Below are positions 34,511 through 43,129 of a DNA stretch of 64,000 bases, in pieces. Where the stretch lies: positions 186,001-250,000 of the forward strand of contig NZ_BAABDD010000007.1 of assembly GCF_039539445.1 (NCBI RefSeq). The letters run 5' to 3'. A model generated the notes under the pieces. That model did not search any database, was not told the DNA's origin, and worked only from the letters and a program-made list of their open reading frames with translations. Every line of letters starts with the position of its first letter. The first letter of the stretch is position 1. This stretch comes from Salinactinospora qingdaonensis. Its GTDB lineage: Bacteria > Actinomycetota > Actinomycetes > Streptosporangiales > Streptosporangiaceae. The position numbers and the translations under genes are program-made.

Positions 34511-35959
34511 TCACTCCAGGCCGATACGCCGCGCGGCGCTGTCCCAGGCCCCACGGTCGCCGTGGGGCTCGTAGCGGCACAGGTTATGGGTCTCGTGCAC
34601 GAGCCGGCGCAGCGGCGCGAGGTCGTCGGCCACCCCGTGGGCTTGCGCCTGCACCAACATATTTCCCACAGCGGTGGCCTCAACCGGACCCGCCACCACG
34701 GGCAGCCCCAGCGCGTCGGCGGTCCACTGGCACAGCAGCGCGTTGCGGGCACCCCCGCCCACCAGGTGCACGGTGCGCACCGAGCGGTCGGCGATCGCGG
34801 CGGCGCGGCGCAGCGCGTCGCGGTGGCCCAGTGCCAGGCTCTCCAACACGCACCGCACCAGCGCCGCCCGGTCGGCGGGAACGGGCTGGTCGGTTTCCCG
34901 ACAGTAGGCGGCGATACGGTCGGGCATGTCGCCCGGCGGCAAAAACCGAGGGTCGCTGGGGTCGACCAGCGAGACGAACGGCGGGGCTTTGGCGGCCTCC
35001 TCCAGCAGGCCGGGCAGCTCCGCACTGCCCAGCCCCCATGTGCGCATGCTCTCCTGGAGCAGCCACAGCCCCATAATGTTGCGCAGGAACCGGGTGGTGC
35101 CGTCGACGCCCAGCTCGTTGGTGAAGTTGGCCGCGCGCGCATCCTCACTGGTCACCGGCTGTGGCAGTTCCAGCCCCGCCAGCGACCAGGTGCCGCACGA
35201 GACATAGCCGAACTCGCCGTCGACAGCGGGCACCCCGGCCACGGCCGAGGCGGTGTCGTGGGAGGCCACAGCGGTCACGCTGGTGTGCTCCAGGCCGGTG
35301 GCCCGGGCCACCTCCGGTCGTGGCCGCCCGATCACCGCGCCGGGCCGGCGCAGCGCGGGCAGCAGGTCGGGGTTGAGCCCCACGGCGGCGGCCACCTGCG
35401 GTGACCACTGGCGCGTGGTGACGTCGAGCAGCCCGGTCGTGGAGGCGTTGGTGACCTCGGCGCCGACGTTACCGGTCAGCCAATAGCCCAACAGGTCGGG
35501 GATGAGCAGCAGCGTCGCGGCGCCCTCCAGGGCAACACTGCCGCGCGCCGCCGCCACCTGGAACATCGTGTTGAACGGCTGGAACTGCAACCCGTTGGCC
35601 CGGTACAGTTCTGCCGCTCCGTACTCGGCCACCACGGTGGCGGCCACGGTCTCGGTACGGTCGTCGCGGTAGTGGTGGGGCAGGCCCAGCAGCGCGCCGC
35701 CGGCGTCGAGCAGACCGTAGTCCACCGCCCAGGCGTCGATCCCCACACTCGTGGGACCGTGGGAGGCGGCCATGGCCAGCCCGCGCAGGATCTCCTGGTA
35801 GATGGCGGCGATGTTCCAGTGCAGCCCGCTGGGCAGTCGCACGGGGTCGTTGGCGAACCGGTGGACTTCGGTCAGTCGCAGTTCATCGCGCCCCACTCGG
35901 CCGACGAGGACACGTCCACTGGAGGCGCCGAGGTCGACCGCTGTCAGGGTTTGCGGCAA
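34511..35959 (-). CDS. rhaB: rhamnulokinase
   Basis: This FGGY-family kinase phosphorylates L-rhamnulose to L-rhamnulose 1-phosphate. The 482-aa product has the N-terminal ATPase-fold motif TAVDLGASSGRV, the sugar-site GIDAWAVDYGLLD, and the C-terminal VHLVGGGARNALL with adenosine-binding glycines. TTG 35959 is chosen because GAGG lies 6 nt upstream and the family N-terminus begins there. It lies between the aldolase/dehydrogenase and lutA genes. Confidence 0.94.
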   Translation of the reverse strand: MPQTLTAVDLGASSGRVLVGRVGRDELRLTEVHRFANDPVRLPSGLHWNIAAIYQEILRGLAMAASHGPTSVGIDAWAVDYGLLDAGGALLGLPHHYRDDRTETVAATVVAEYGAAELYRANGLQFQPFNTMFQVAAARGSVALEGAATLLLIPDLLGYWLTGNVGAEVTNASTTGLLDVTTRQWSPQVAAAVGLNPDLLPALRRPGAVIGRPRPEVARATGLEHTSVTAVASHDTASAVAGVPAVDGEFGYVSCGTWSLAGLELPQPVTSEDARAANFTNELGVDGTTRFLRNIMGLWLLQESMRTWGLGSAELPGLLEEAAKAPPFVSLVDPSDPRFLPPGDMPDRIAAYCRETDQPVPADRAALVRCVLESLALGHRDALRRAAAIADRSVRTVHLVGGGARNALLCQWTADALGLPVVAGPVEATAVGNMLVQAQAHGVADDLAPLRRLVHETHNLCRYEPHGDRGAWDSAARRIGLE

Positions 35960-36044
35960 AGCGCACCTCGAAAGAGCAGGCGGACCCGACCGGGCGGCGA
36001 CCCGGCCGGGTCCGGGAACGTCACAAGGGTCACTGGCGATACGC

Positions 36045-38096
36045 CTAGCGCAGGAAGGCCGCGGCGACACCGGCGTCCACGGGAACGTGCAGCCCGGTGG
36101 TGTGGCTCAACTCCCCGCTGGTCAGCGCGAACACCGCGTTGGCCACGTTCTCGGGCAGCACTTCGCGCTTGAGTAGCGTGCGTTGAGCGTAGAACTCGCC
36201 GAGCTTCTCCTCGGGCACGCCGTAGACCGCGGCGCGCTGGGCGCCCCACCCGCCGGCGAAGATCCCCGAACCGCGCACCACCCCATCGGGGTTGACGCCG
36301 TTGACGCGGATGCGGTGCTCGCCCAGTTCGGCGGCCAACAGTCGCACTTGGTGGGCCTGGTCGGCCTTGGCCGAACCGTAGGCGATGTTGTTCGGTCCGG
36401 CGAACACGCCGTTCTTGCTGGCGATGTAGACGATGTCGCCGCCCATGTCCTGCTCGACGAGGATGCGGGCGGCCTCGCGCGCCACCAGAAACGAGCCGCG
36501 CGCCATAACGCCGTGCTGGATGTCCCAGTCGGCTTCGGTGGTCTCCAGCAACGGCTTGGAGATCGACAGGCCGGCGTTGTTGACCACCAGGTCCACGCCG
36601 CCGAAGGCCAGCACGGTCTCCCGCAGCGCCGCGGCCACCGCGTCGGGGTCGGTGACGTCGACGGTGACCGGCACCGCCACGTCGCTGGTGCCGATCTCAG
36701 CGGCGACCTCGCCGGCGGCGGCCCCGTCGCGGTCGGCCACGGCCACACACGCCCCCTCGGCGGCCAGCCGGTGGGCGATGGCGCGCCCGATACCCGAGCC
36801 GCCGCCGGTGACCAGCGCCACCCGCGTGGCCAGCGGCTTGGGCGCCGGCATGCGCCGCAGCTTGGCCTCTTCCAGTTCCCAGTACTCGATCCGGAACTTC
36901 TCGGCCTCGTCGATGGGGGCGTAGCGGGAGATCGTCTCGGCGCCGCGCATCACGTTGATGGCGTTGACGTAGAACTCGCCGGCCACCCGCGCGGTCTGTT
37001 TGTCCTTGCCGAAGGAGAACATTCCCACCCCCGGCACCAGCACGATCGCGGGGTCGGCGCCGCGCATGGGCGGGGAGTCGGCGTCGGCGTGGCGCTCGTA
37101 GTAGGCGCGGTAGTCCTCGCGGTAGGCCGCGTGCAGCTCCTTGAGCCGCGCGATGGCCTCCTCCACCGGGGCGTGCGGGCTCACGTCGAGCACCAGCGGG
37201 CGCACCTTCGTGCGCAGGAAGTGGTCGGGGCAGGAGGTGCCCAGCGCAGCCAGGCGCGGGTGCTCGGAGCGGGAGACGAAGTCCAGCACCGCCTCGGAGT
37301 CGGTGTAGTGGCCCACCTGTGGCCGGTCGGTCGAGGCCAGCCCCCGCACCACCGGCAGCAGCGCGGCGGCTCGGGCGCGGCGCTGCTCCTCGGGCAGCGC
37401 GGCGTAGCCGTCGATGACCTCACCGAAGGGGTGGGAGCTGGGAGTGGCGCGTTCGTCGATGAAGCGTTCGGCCGAACGGATGATCTCCAGCGAGTTGGCT
37501 TCGCACTCCTCACTGGTGGCACCCCAGGCGGTGATGCCGTGCCCGCCCAGCACCACGCCGATCGCCTGCGGGTTGTCGCGTTTGATCGCGGCGATGTCCA
37601 GCCCCAACTGGAAGCCGGGCCGCCGCCACGGCACCCAGGCGACACGGTCGCCGAAGCACTCCGCCGTCAGCTTCTCGCCCTCGGCCGCGCACGCCAGCGC
37701 GATCCCGGAGTCGGGGTGCAGGTGGTCAACGTGGTCGGCCTCGACCAGCCCGTGCATAGCGGTATCGATGGAGGGGGCGGCACCGCCCTTGCCGTGGGCG
37801 CAGTAGTCGAAAGCCGCCACCATCTCGTCCTCGCGCTCGATACCGGGGTAGACCCCCGGCAGCGCGCGCATCCGGTCCAGGCGTAGCACCGCCAGCCCGG
37901 ACTCTTGAAGCGTTCCCAGGTCACCCCCGGAACCCTTCACCCACATCAGCTCGACCGACTCGCCCGTGACCGGGTCGGTGGCCTCACCTTTGGCGGAGGC
38001 GTTACCTCCGGCGTAGTTCGTGTTGCGCGAATCCGAGCCCAGCCGGTGTGAGCGCTGTAGCAGCGCCGACACCGCAGGGTGCGTCTGCTCGGCCAT
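36045..38096 (-). CDS. rhaEW: bifunctional rhamnulose-1-phosphate aldolase / lactaldehyde dehydrogenase
   Basis: This 683-aa fusion has two parts. The N-terminal class II aldolase domain (about residues 1-400, with HLHPDSG and GGHGITAW metal-site regions) splits L-rhamnulose 1-phosphate into dihydroxyacetone phosphate and L-lactaldehyde. The C-terminal SDR domain (TGGGSGIG 430-437, catalytic Tyr573/Lys577 in YGSAK) oxidises lactaldehyde to L-lactate. This type (RhaEW) is known from Chloroflexus, Bacillus and actinomycetes. It sits between rhaI and rhaB. Confidence 0.94.
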   Translation of the reverse strand: MAEQTHPAVSALLQRSHRLGSDSRNTNYAGGNASAKGEATDPVTGESVELMWVKGSGGDLGTLQESGLAVLRLDRMRALPGVYPGIEREDEMVAAFDYCAHGKGGAAPSIDTAMHGLVEADHVDHLHPDSGIALACAAEGEKLTAECFGDRVAWVPWRRPGFQLGLDIAAIKRDNPQAIGVVLGGHGITAWGATSEECEANSLEIIRSAERFIDERATPSSHPFGEVIDGYAALPEEQRRARAAALLPVVRGLASTDRPQVGHYTDSEAVLDFVSRSEHPRLAALGTSCPDHFLRTKVRPLVLDVSPHAPVEEAIARLKELHAAYREDYRAYYERHADADSPPMRGADPAIVLVPGVGMFSFGKDKQTARVAGEFYVNAINVMRGAETISRYAPIDEAEKFRIEYWELEEAKLRRMPAPKPLATRVALVTGGGSGIGRAIAHRLAAEGACVAVADRDGAAAGEVAAEIGTSDVAVPVTVDVTDPDAVAAALRETVLAFGGVDLVVNNAGLSISKPLLETTEADWDIQHGVMARGSFLVAREAARILVEQDMGGDIVYIASKNGVFAGPNNIAYGSAKADQAHQVRLLAAELGEHRIRVNGVNPDGVVRGSGIFAGGWGAQRAAVYGVPEEKLGEFYAQRTLLKREVLPENVANAVFALTSGELSHTTGLHVPVDAGVAAAFLR

Positions 38097-38161
38097 GGTC
38101 TCTTTTCCCTCAAAGACGGTGGTGGTCGGTTCTGGTTGCGCCGCGGCGGCCGGGCGCCGGG

Positions 38162-39328
38162 TCAGGCTCCCCAGCCGGCCTGCTCACCACCGACCCGGTC
38201 GGCGGCGATCTTTTCGGCGTACCCCGAGGCGGCAAAAGCCGCCATGGGGTCGGCGTCCAGGCCCTGCTGTTCGCGCAACTGCGCCAGCATCGGCCGCACG
38301 TCGGTGTTGTAGGCGTCCATCAAGACGGCGTTGGCGCCCAGCACGTCCCCGGCGCGCTGGGCCTGCTCCAGCGCCTCGGTGTCGACCAGCAGCGCCTTGG
38401 CGGTGGCCTCCTGGGCATTGAGCACCGAACGGATCTGGCCGGGGATTTTGGGCTCGATGTTGTGGCACTGGTCGAGCATGAAGGCGATGCCGGCCTCGGG
38501 GGCGTAGCCGCCGCCGCGCACCACCTCGTACATGATCCGGAACAGTTGGAAGGGGTCGGCGGCCCCCACCATGAGGTCGTCGTCGGCGTAGAAGCGCGAA
38601 TTGAAGTCGAAGCCGCCCAGCTTGTTCTCGCGCAGCAGGAAGGCGACGATGAATTCGATGTTGGTGCCGGGGGCGTGGTGGCCGGTGTCGACCACCACCT
38701 GGGCCTTGTCGCCCAGCTTCAGGCAGTGGGCGTAGGCGGTCCCCCAGTCGGGCACGTCGGTGGTGTAGAAAGCCGGCTCGAACAGCTTGTACTCCAGCAG
38801 CATGCGCTGGTTGGGTCCCAGACGCTCGTAGACAGCCGCCAGTGCCTCGGCCAGCCGGTCCTGGCGGGCGCGGATGTCGTCTTGGCCGGGGTAGTTGGTG
38901 CCGTCGGCGAACCACAGCTTGAGGTCGCGCGAACCGGTGGCGTCCATGATGTCGACGCATTCGAGCAGGTGGTCCAGCGCCTTGCGCCGCACCCGCGGGT
39001 CGGGGTTGGTGACGCTGCCCAGCTTGTAGTCGTTGTCCTGGAAGACGTTGGAGTTGATCGTGCCCAGCCGCACGCCCAGGTGGCGGGCGTAGTCGGCCAG
39101 TTGGGCGTAGTCGTCCACGGTGTCCCAGGGAATGTGCAGCGCCACGCTGGGGGCGATGCCGGTGTAGCGGTGCACTTGGGCGGCGTCGGCGATCTTCTCC
39201 TGCGGGGTGCGGGGCACTCCGGCCTGGGGGAAGACCTTGAACCGGGTTCCGCTGTTGCCGAACGCCCACGACGGCAGTTCGATGGCTTGCCCTCGCAGCG
39301 CGGATGTGACGGCTTCGGAGGCGGTCAT
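38162..39328 (-). CDS. rhaI: L-rhamnose isomerase (RhaI type)
   Basis: This metal-dependent TIM-barrel isomerase (388 aa) interconverts L-rhamnose and L-rhamnulose. It is the Pseudomonas/Rhizobium RhaI type, not E. coli RhaA. Recognisable are ALHIPWD, LKLWFADGTNYPGQDD, LLEYKLFEPAFY, VVVDTGHHAPGTN and GGFDFNSRFYADDDL, which carry metal and substrate residues. It is the first gene of the catabolic operon. The promoter upstream has a perfect TATAAT overlapped by an operator. Confidence 0.95.
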   Translation of the reverse strand: MTASEAVTSALRGQAIELPSWAFGNSGTRFKVFPQAGVPRTPQEKIADAAQVHRYTGIAPSVALHIPWDTVDDYAQLADYARHLGVRLGTINSNVFQDNDYKLGSVTNPDPRVRRKALDHLLECVDIMDATGSRDLKLWFADGTNYPGQDDIRARQDRLAEALAAVYERLGPNQRMLLEYKLFEPAFYTTDVPDWGTAYAHCLKLGDKAQVVVDTGHHAPGTNIEFIVAFLLRENKLGGFDFNSRFYADDDLMVGAADPFQLFRIMYEVVRGGGYAPEAGIAFMLDQCHNIEPKIPGQIRSVLNAQEATAKALLVDTEALEQAQRAGDVLGANAVLMDAYNTDVRPMLAQLREQQGLDADPMAAFAASGYAEKIAADRVGGEQAGWGA

Positions 39329-39366
39329 GTCGGGAGGCTCCTGCTCATCTCAGTCAACACATAGCC

Positions 39367-39383
39367 ATTATAACGTTTCAAAA
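39367..39383 (-). promoter_or_regulatory. rhaI promoter -10 with overlapping LacI operator
   Basis: The minus strand has TATAAT (39372-39367). The sequence TTGAAACGTTATAA next to it resembles the palindrome TTGAAACGTTTCAA and runs into the -10. A repressor bound here would block polymerase. The AACGTTT core is shared with sites at 44696 and 44864. I see no good -35. Confidence 0.65.
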
Positions 39384-39534
39384 GTGGCGCCACGGAGTGA
39401 TAGTTCGTTGGGGTTCCCCATCCTATGGCTTCGTTGCGGTTCCTCTCCTATAAATGGTAAGGGCTTTCCCGAGAAAAAAGATGAATCGTTTTCCTGTGAG
39501 GTGGGAAGCAGTGCGTACCCCCGGGGCGCAGCGC

Positions 39535-39852
39535 TCAATCCAGGTGGAAGACCTCCGTCAACGGCACCATCCCCTCGTCGGGACGGCCCGACAGGTTCTC
39601 GAAGAACGGCGCCATTTCGGCCTGCCACCGCGCGTTGACCTCGGTTCGTTCCATCGCCGCTTGGGCCGTCGCGAAATCCTCGGTCTCCAAATAGCCCACG
39701 AGCAGCCCATCGTCGTTGCAGAACAGGGAGTAGTTATGCCAGCCGGCCTCGCGCAGCGCCGCGAGCATCTCGGGCCAAACCCGGCTATGGCGCTCGCGGT
39801 ACTCCTCCAGCCGCTCGGGCTTGACCTTCAGCAGGAAGCACACGCGCTGCAT
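39535..39852 (-). CDS. rhaM: L-rhamnose mutarotase
   Basis: This 105-aa dimeric alpha/beta-barrel protein interconverts the anomers of L-rhamnose. It shows the family pattern VKPERLEEYRERHSRVWPEM, with the active-site His in the helix, then AGWHNYSLF and ARWQAEMAPFFE. It is the last gene of the transporter operon, 75 nt after the binding protein gene. Confidence 0.95.
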   Translation of the reverse strand: MQRVCFLLKVKPERLEEYRERHSRVWPEMLAALREAGWHNYSLFCNDDGLLVGYLETEDFATAQAAMERTEVNARWQAEMAPFFENLSGRPDEGMVPLTEVFHLD

Positions 39853-39927
39853 CGTCTCTCCTCACCCGTGTCACGGCCACACCGGGTGGGAGCGCAGCCG
39901 CGCGGCTGCGCTCCCACCTCCGGCGCT

Positions 39928-41004
39928 TTAGAAGTCGTAGTCGTCGATGTTGTCGGCGTTGAACACCGTCGGCGGTCCCAGGACGATCTCGCCCTCGGCG
40001 CCGATCTCGTACTCACCGAGCCGGCCCGCCTCGAAGGTCTGGCCCTCCTCACCGGTGATCTGGCCCGCCGCTAGCGCGGCCCCGGTGTAGGCCGCCAGGT
40101 AGCCCAGGTTCTTGGGGTCCCACAGCGCGAACTCTTCGACGGTGCCGTCTTTGACGTACTCGCGCATCTGGTTGGGGGTGCCCAAGCCGGTGAGCTTGAC
40201 ATCGCCTTTGTACTCGGAGGTGCTCAGGTAGCGCGCCGCCGCGGCCAGCCCCACCGTCGTCGGTGAGACCACGCCCGCCAGGTCAGGGTGAGTCTGCATC
40301 AAGCCCTGCATCTCCTGGAACGACTTCTGGTCGTCGTCGTTGCCGTAGACGGTGTCGACCACCTCGATGCCCTCGTACTCGGGCGTGGCCAGTTCTTCCT
40401 CCATCAGCTCCAACCACGTGTTCTGGTTGGTGGCGTTGGGGGTGGCCGACAGGAAGGCGATCTCGCCCTCCCCGCCGATCTGCTCGGCGATCATCTCCAC
40501 CTGCACCAGTGCCAGCCCCTCGGCCGAGGCCTGGTTGACGAAGGCGTCGCGGCATTCGGGGTCGGTGTCGGAGTCGTAGGTCACGATCGCGCTGCCGGCC
40601 TCGCGCGCCTGCTGGAGCGCGCCGCACACCGCACTGGGGTCGTTGGCGGCCGTGACGATCACGTCGCTTCCTTGCTGGCTCAGCGTGTTGATGTAGCTGA
40701 CCTGCGAGGAGGCGTTGGCGTCGGAGGGGCCTACCTCCTTGTACTCTCCGCCCAGCTCCGCAACGGCCTCCTCACCGCCGCTGTTGGCGTAGGTGAAGTA
40801 GGGGTTGTTGAGCTGCTTGGGCAAGAAGCTGATCGCCAGCCCCTCCGGGATGGTGGCGTTGGGGTCGGCCTCGGTGGTGGGGCCGCTGCTGCTGCCGGAG
40901 TCCTCAGCGCTGCCGCGCGTCGTACCACCGCAGCCGGCGGTGGCAAGCATGACGCCGGCCAGCGCGCAGGCCATCACGCCATGGTGGAGTCGAAAATGTG
41001 GCAT
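39928..41004 (-). CDS. rhaS: rhamnose ABC transporter substrate-binding lipoprotein
   Basis: This 358-aa periplasmic-binding-type protein of the CUT2 (ribose-like) class has a signal peptide with lipobox ATAGC, then the ribose-binding-protein-like domain (ISFLPKQLNNPYF, VTAANDPSAVC, ISYI-type hinge). It resembles RhaS of the Rhizobium rhamnose importer. It lies between permease and mutarotase genes and binds L-rhamnose, by strong context. Confidence 0.93.
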   Translation of the reverse strand: MPHFRLHHGVMACALAGVMLATAGCGGTTRGSAEDSGSSSGPTTEADPNATIPEGLAISFLPKQLNNPYFTYANSGGEEAVAELGGEYKEVGPSDANASSQVSYINTLSQQGSDVIVTAANDPSAVCGALQQAREAGSAIVTYDSDTDPECRDAFVNQASAEGLALVQVEMIAEQIGGEGEIAFLSATPNATNQNTWLELMEEELATPEYEGIEVVDTVYGNDDDQKSFQEMQGLMQTHPDLAGVVSPTTVGLAAAARYLSTSEYKGDVKLTGLGTPNQMREYVKDGTVEEFALWDPKNLGYLAAYTGAALAAGQITGEEGQTFEAGRLGEYEIGAEGEIVLGPPTVFNADNIDDYDF

Positions 41005-41049
41005 GGGTACCTCATGGGATGCGTTACGGGAATCGGGTGAGGGAGCGGC

Positions 41050-42099
41050 TTAGCGTCGCCCCGGTGGGCCGGTCGGCTTGCGTCGCGACCGCAGCCGCGC
41101 CGCGAGGTTGGGCGCGACGACGGAGACGACCAGTAGCATTCCGGTGACGATGGACAGCGTGTCTGAGGAGACATCGGCCAGCCGCAAGGCGTTGCGGATC
41201 GTGCCCAGCAGCAGTACACCGCCGAGCACGCCAGGCAGGGCACCAGTGCCGCCGAAGATCGACACCCCGCCCAGCAGCACGGCGGCCACCACCGACAGTT
41301 CCAGCCCGAAGGCGTTGTCGGCGCGGGCACTGCCGTACTGCAACGTCCAGAAGATGCCGGCCAGGGAGGCGACCGTACCGGTGGCCACGAACAGCCACAG
41401 CTTGGTCCAGCGCACGGAGACACCGGAGAAGCGGGTCGCCTCGGCGTTGTTGCCGATCGCATACAGCGAGCGGCCAAGGGGAGTGGCATGCAGCAGCACG
41501 CCGAAGGCCAGGGCCAACCCCAGGATCAGCACGCCGATCCAGGGGATCGAGGTTCCCGGAACGGGGGCGGTGGCCCCACCGGTCCAGGAGAAGGGGAAGT
41601 CGGCCACGGCGCGGTCGCCCAGCACCACGTAGGCCAACCCGCGGTAGAGCGCCATCGTGCCGATCGTGACCGCCAGCGAGGGCAACCCCACCACCGTCAC
41701 GAGCACGCCGTTGACCGCGCCCAGCACCGCGCCCAAAGCCACACACAGCGGTACGATCGTCTCCAGCGGCAGTCCCATGACCCACAGTTGGCCCATGACC
41801 GCGCTGGTCAGGCCCAGGGTGCTGGCCACCGACAGGTCGATCTCACCGGTGATGATGACCAGGGTCATCGGCAGGGCGATCAGCGCGATCGCGGCGATGT
41901 CCAGGATCAAAAACCCGGCGTTGCGCCCACTGGCGAAGCCGTCGACGAACACAGCCGCCGCCAGGATCGACACCACCAGCGCGCCGATGATGGAGCCTTC
42001 CCGGCTGACCAGCATCGACCGCAGCGCCCGGCCTCGCCGCGGCGGTTCGGACGGGGCCGTGGCCGTGCTGTCGGCCGGGGTGGTGACCTCAGGCACCAC
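41050..42099 (-). CDS. rhaQ: rhamnose ABC transporter permease
   Basis: This 349-aa CUT2 permease has about nine hydrophobic helices. Typical segments are ITGEIDLSVASTLGL and GGVSIFGGTGALPGVLGG. AGGAGG overlaps the distal GTG at 42108, so GTG 42099 (9 nt after) is the better start. The gene overlaps the preceding permease by 11 nt. RhaP and RhaQ assignment follows gene order and could be reversed. Confidence 0.9.
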   Translation of the reverse strand: MVPEVTTPADSTATAPSEPPRRGRALRSMLVSREGSIIGALVVSILAAAVFVDGFASGRNAGFLILDIAAIALIALPMTLVIITGEIDLSVASTLGLTSAVMGQLWVMGLPLETIVPLCVALGAVLGAVNGVLVTVVGLPSLAVTIGTMALYRGLAYVVLGDRAVADFPFSWTGGATAPVPGTSIPWIGVLILGLALAFGVLLHATPLGRSLYAIGNNAEATRFSGVSVRWTKLWLFVATGTVASLAGIFWTLQYGSARADNAFGLELSVVAAVLLGGVSIFGGTGALPGVLGGVLLLGTIRNALRLADVSSDTLSIVTGMLLVVSVVAPNLAARLRSRRKPTGPPGRR

Positions 42100-43129
42100 T
42101 GCTCTCACCTCCTCGGAGCCGGCGGGCGGTGCGCACCGCCAGTAGCCGGTCCATGCCGATCGCGACGAGGATGAGCAGGCCAACAACGGCCTGCTGCCAA
42201 AAGGCGTTGACTTGCAGGATCGGCAGCGCCGAGCCGATCGTGGTGAGCAGCACCGCGCCCAGCGCGGCGCCGTAGACCGTGCCGCTGCCGCCGAAGATCG
42301 CCACGCCGCCCACCACGGCCGCGGCCACCACCTCCAGCTCCAGGCCGGTGCCCACAGTGGCGTCGAGGGTGCCAAAGCGCGCGGCGTAGAGAACGCCGGC
42401 CAGCCCGGCCAACGCGCCGTTGGCGATGAAGGCCCCCAGGACCCGCCGGTCCACCGGGATACCGCTCAGCCGGGCCGCCTGCGGTTCGGAGCCGATGGCG
42501 TACAGTTCGCGCCCGCTGCGGTAGGAGCCCAAGTACCAACCGGCGCCCAGGACCACGGCCACCGCGATGACCGCCGGCAGCGGTATCCCCAGCAGGCTGG
42601 TGCGGCCGATGCCCAAGAACTCCTCGGGCATGTCGGCGGCGTTGATCTGGGTCCCCGAGGCCCACCAGTGGTCGATACCGCGGAAGACATACAGCGTGCC
42701 GAGGGTGACCACCAGCGCCGGCACCCGCGCTGTGGCTACCAGCGTGCCGTTGACCAGGCCACAGGCCGCTCCCACGAGCACGCCGGCCAGCGCCACCAGC
42801 ACAATCGGCAGTGAGGGGAAGGAGACGAACAGCGTTCCCACCGCAAAGGCCGACAGGCCCAGGATCGAGCCCACCGACAGGTCCACGCAGCGGGTGACGA
42901 TGACCATGGTCTGGCCCACGGCCAGGATGGTCAGCAAGGTCGCGCCCAGCAGCAGGTCATCGATGCTCTGCGACGACAGGAACCCCGGGTTGACCAGGGT
43001 GGTGATCACCACCAGCAGCACCAGGGCCAGCAGGATGCCCAGCTCGCGCGCTTGCCGGAGCCGGCGGCTAGAGCGGGGGTCGCCGCCGCCGTGCTCCTCC
43101 AACGGGGTCTCGGTGACGGGGGTGCTCAT
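42089..43129 (-). CDS. rhaP: rhamnose ABC transporter permease
   Basis: This 346-aa CUT2 permease has the repeated signature VTRCVDLSVGSILGL and GGVAIFGGSGTVYGAALGA. The N-terminal cytoplasmic part is Glu/Arg-rich. ATG 43129 overlaps the ATPase stop by 4 nt. It pairs with the permease encoded downstream to form the rhamnose channel. Confidence 0.92.
   Translation of the reverse strand: MSTPVTETPLEEHGGGDPRSSRRLRQARELGILLALVLLVVITTLVNPGFLSSQSIDDLLLGATLLTILAVGQTMVIVTRCVDLSVGSILGLSAFAVGTLFVSFPSLPIVLVALAGVLVGAACGLVNGTLVATARVPALVVTLGTLYVFRGIDHWWASGTQINAADMPEEFLGIGRTSLLGIPLPAVIAVAVVLGAGWYLGSYRSGRELYAIGSEPQAARLSGIPVDRRVLGAFIANGALAGLAGVLYAARFGTLDATVGTGLELEVVAAAVVGGVAIFGGSGTVYGAALGAVLLTTIGSALPILQVNAFWQQAVVGLLILVAIGMDRLLAVRTARRLRGGESSGA

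Noticed and set aside
36183..37886. 567-codon frame on the plus strand
   Set aside because: It is antisense to the bifunctional rhamnulose-1-phosphate aldolase gene. No domain is recognisable.
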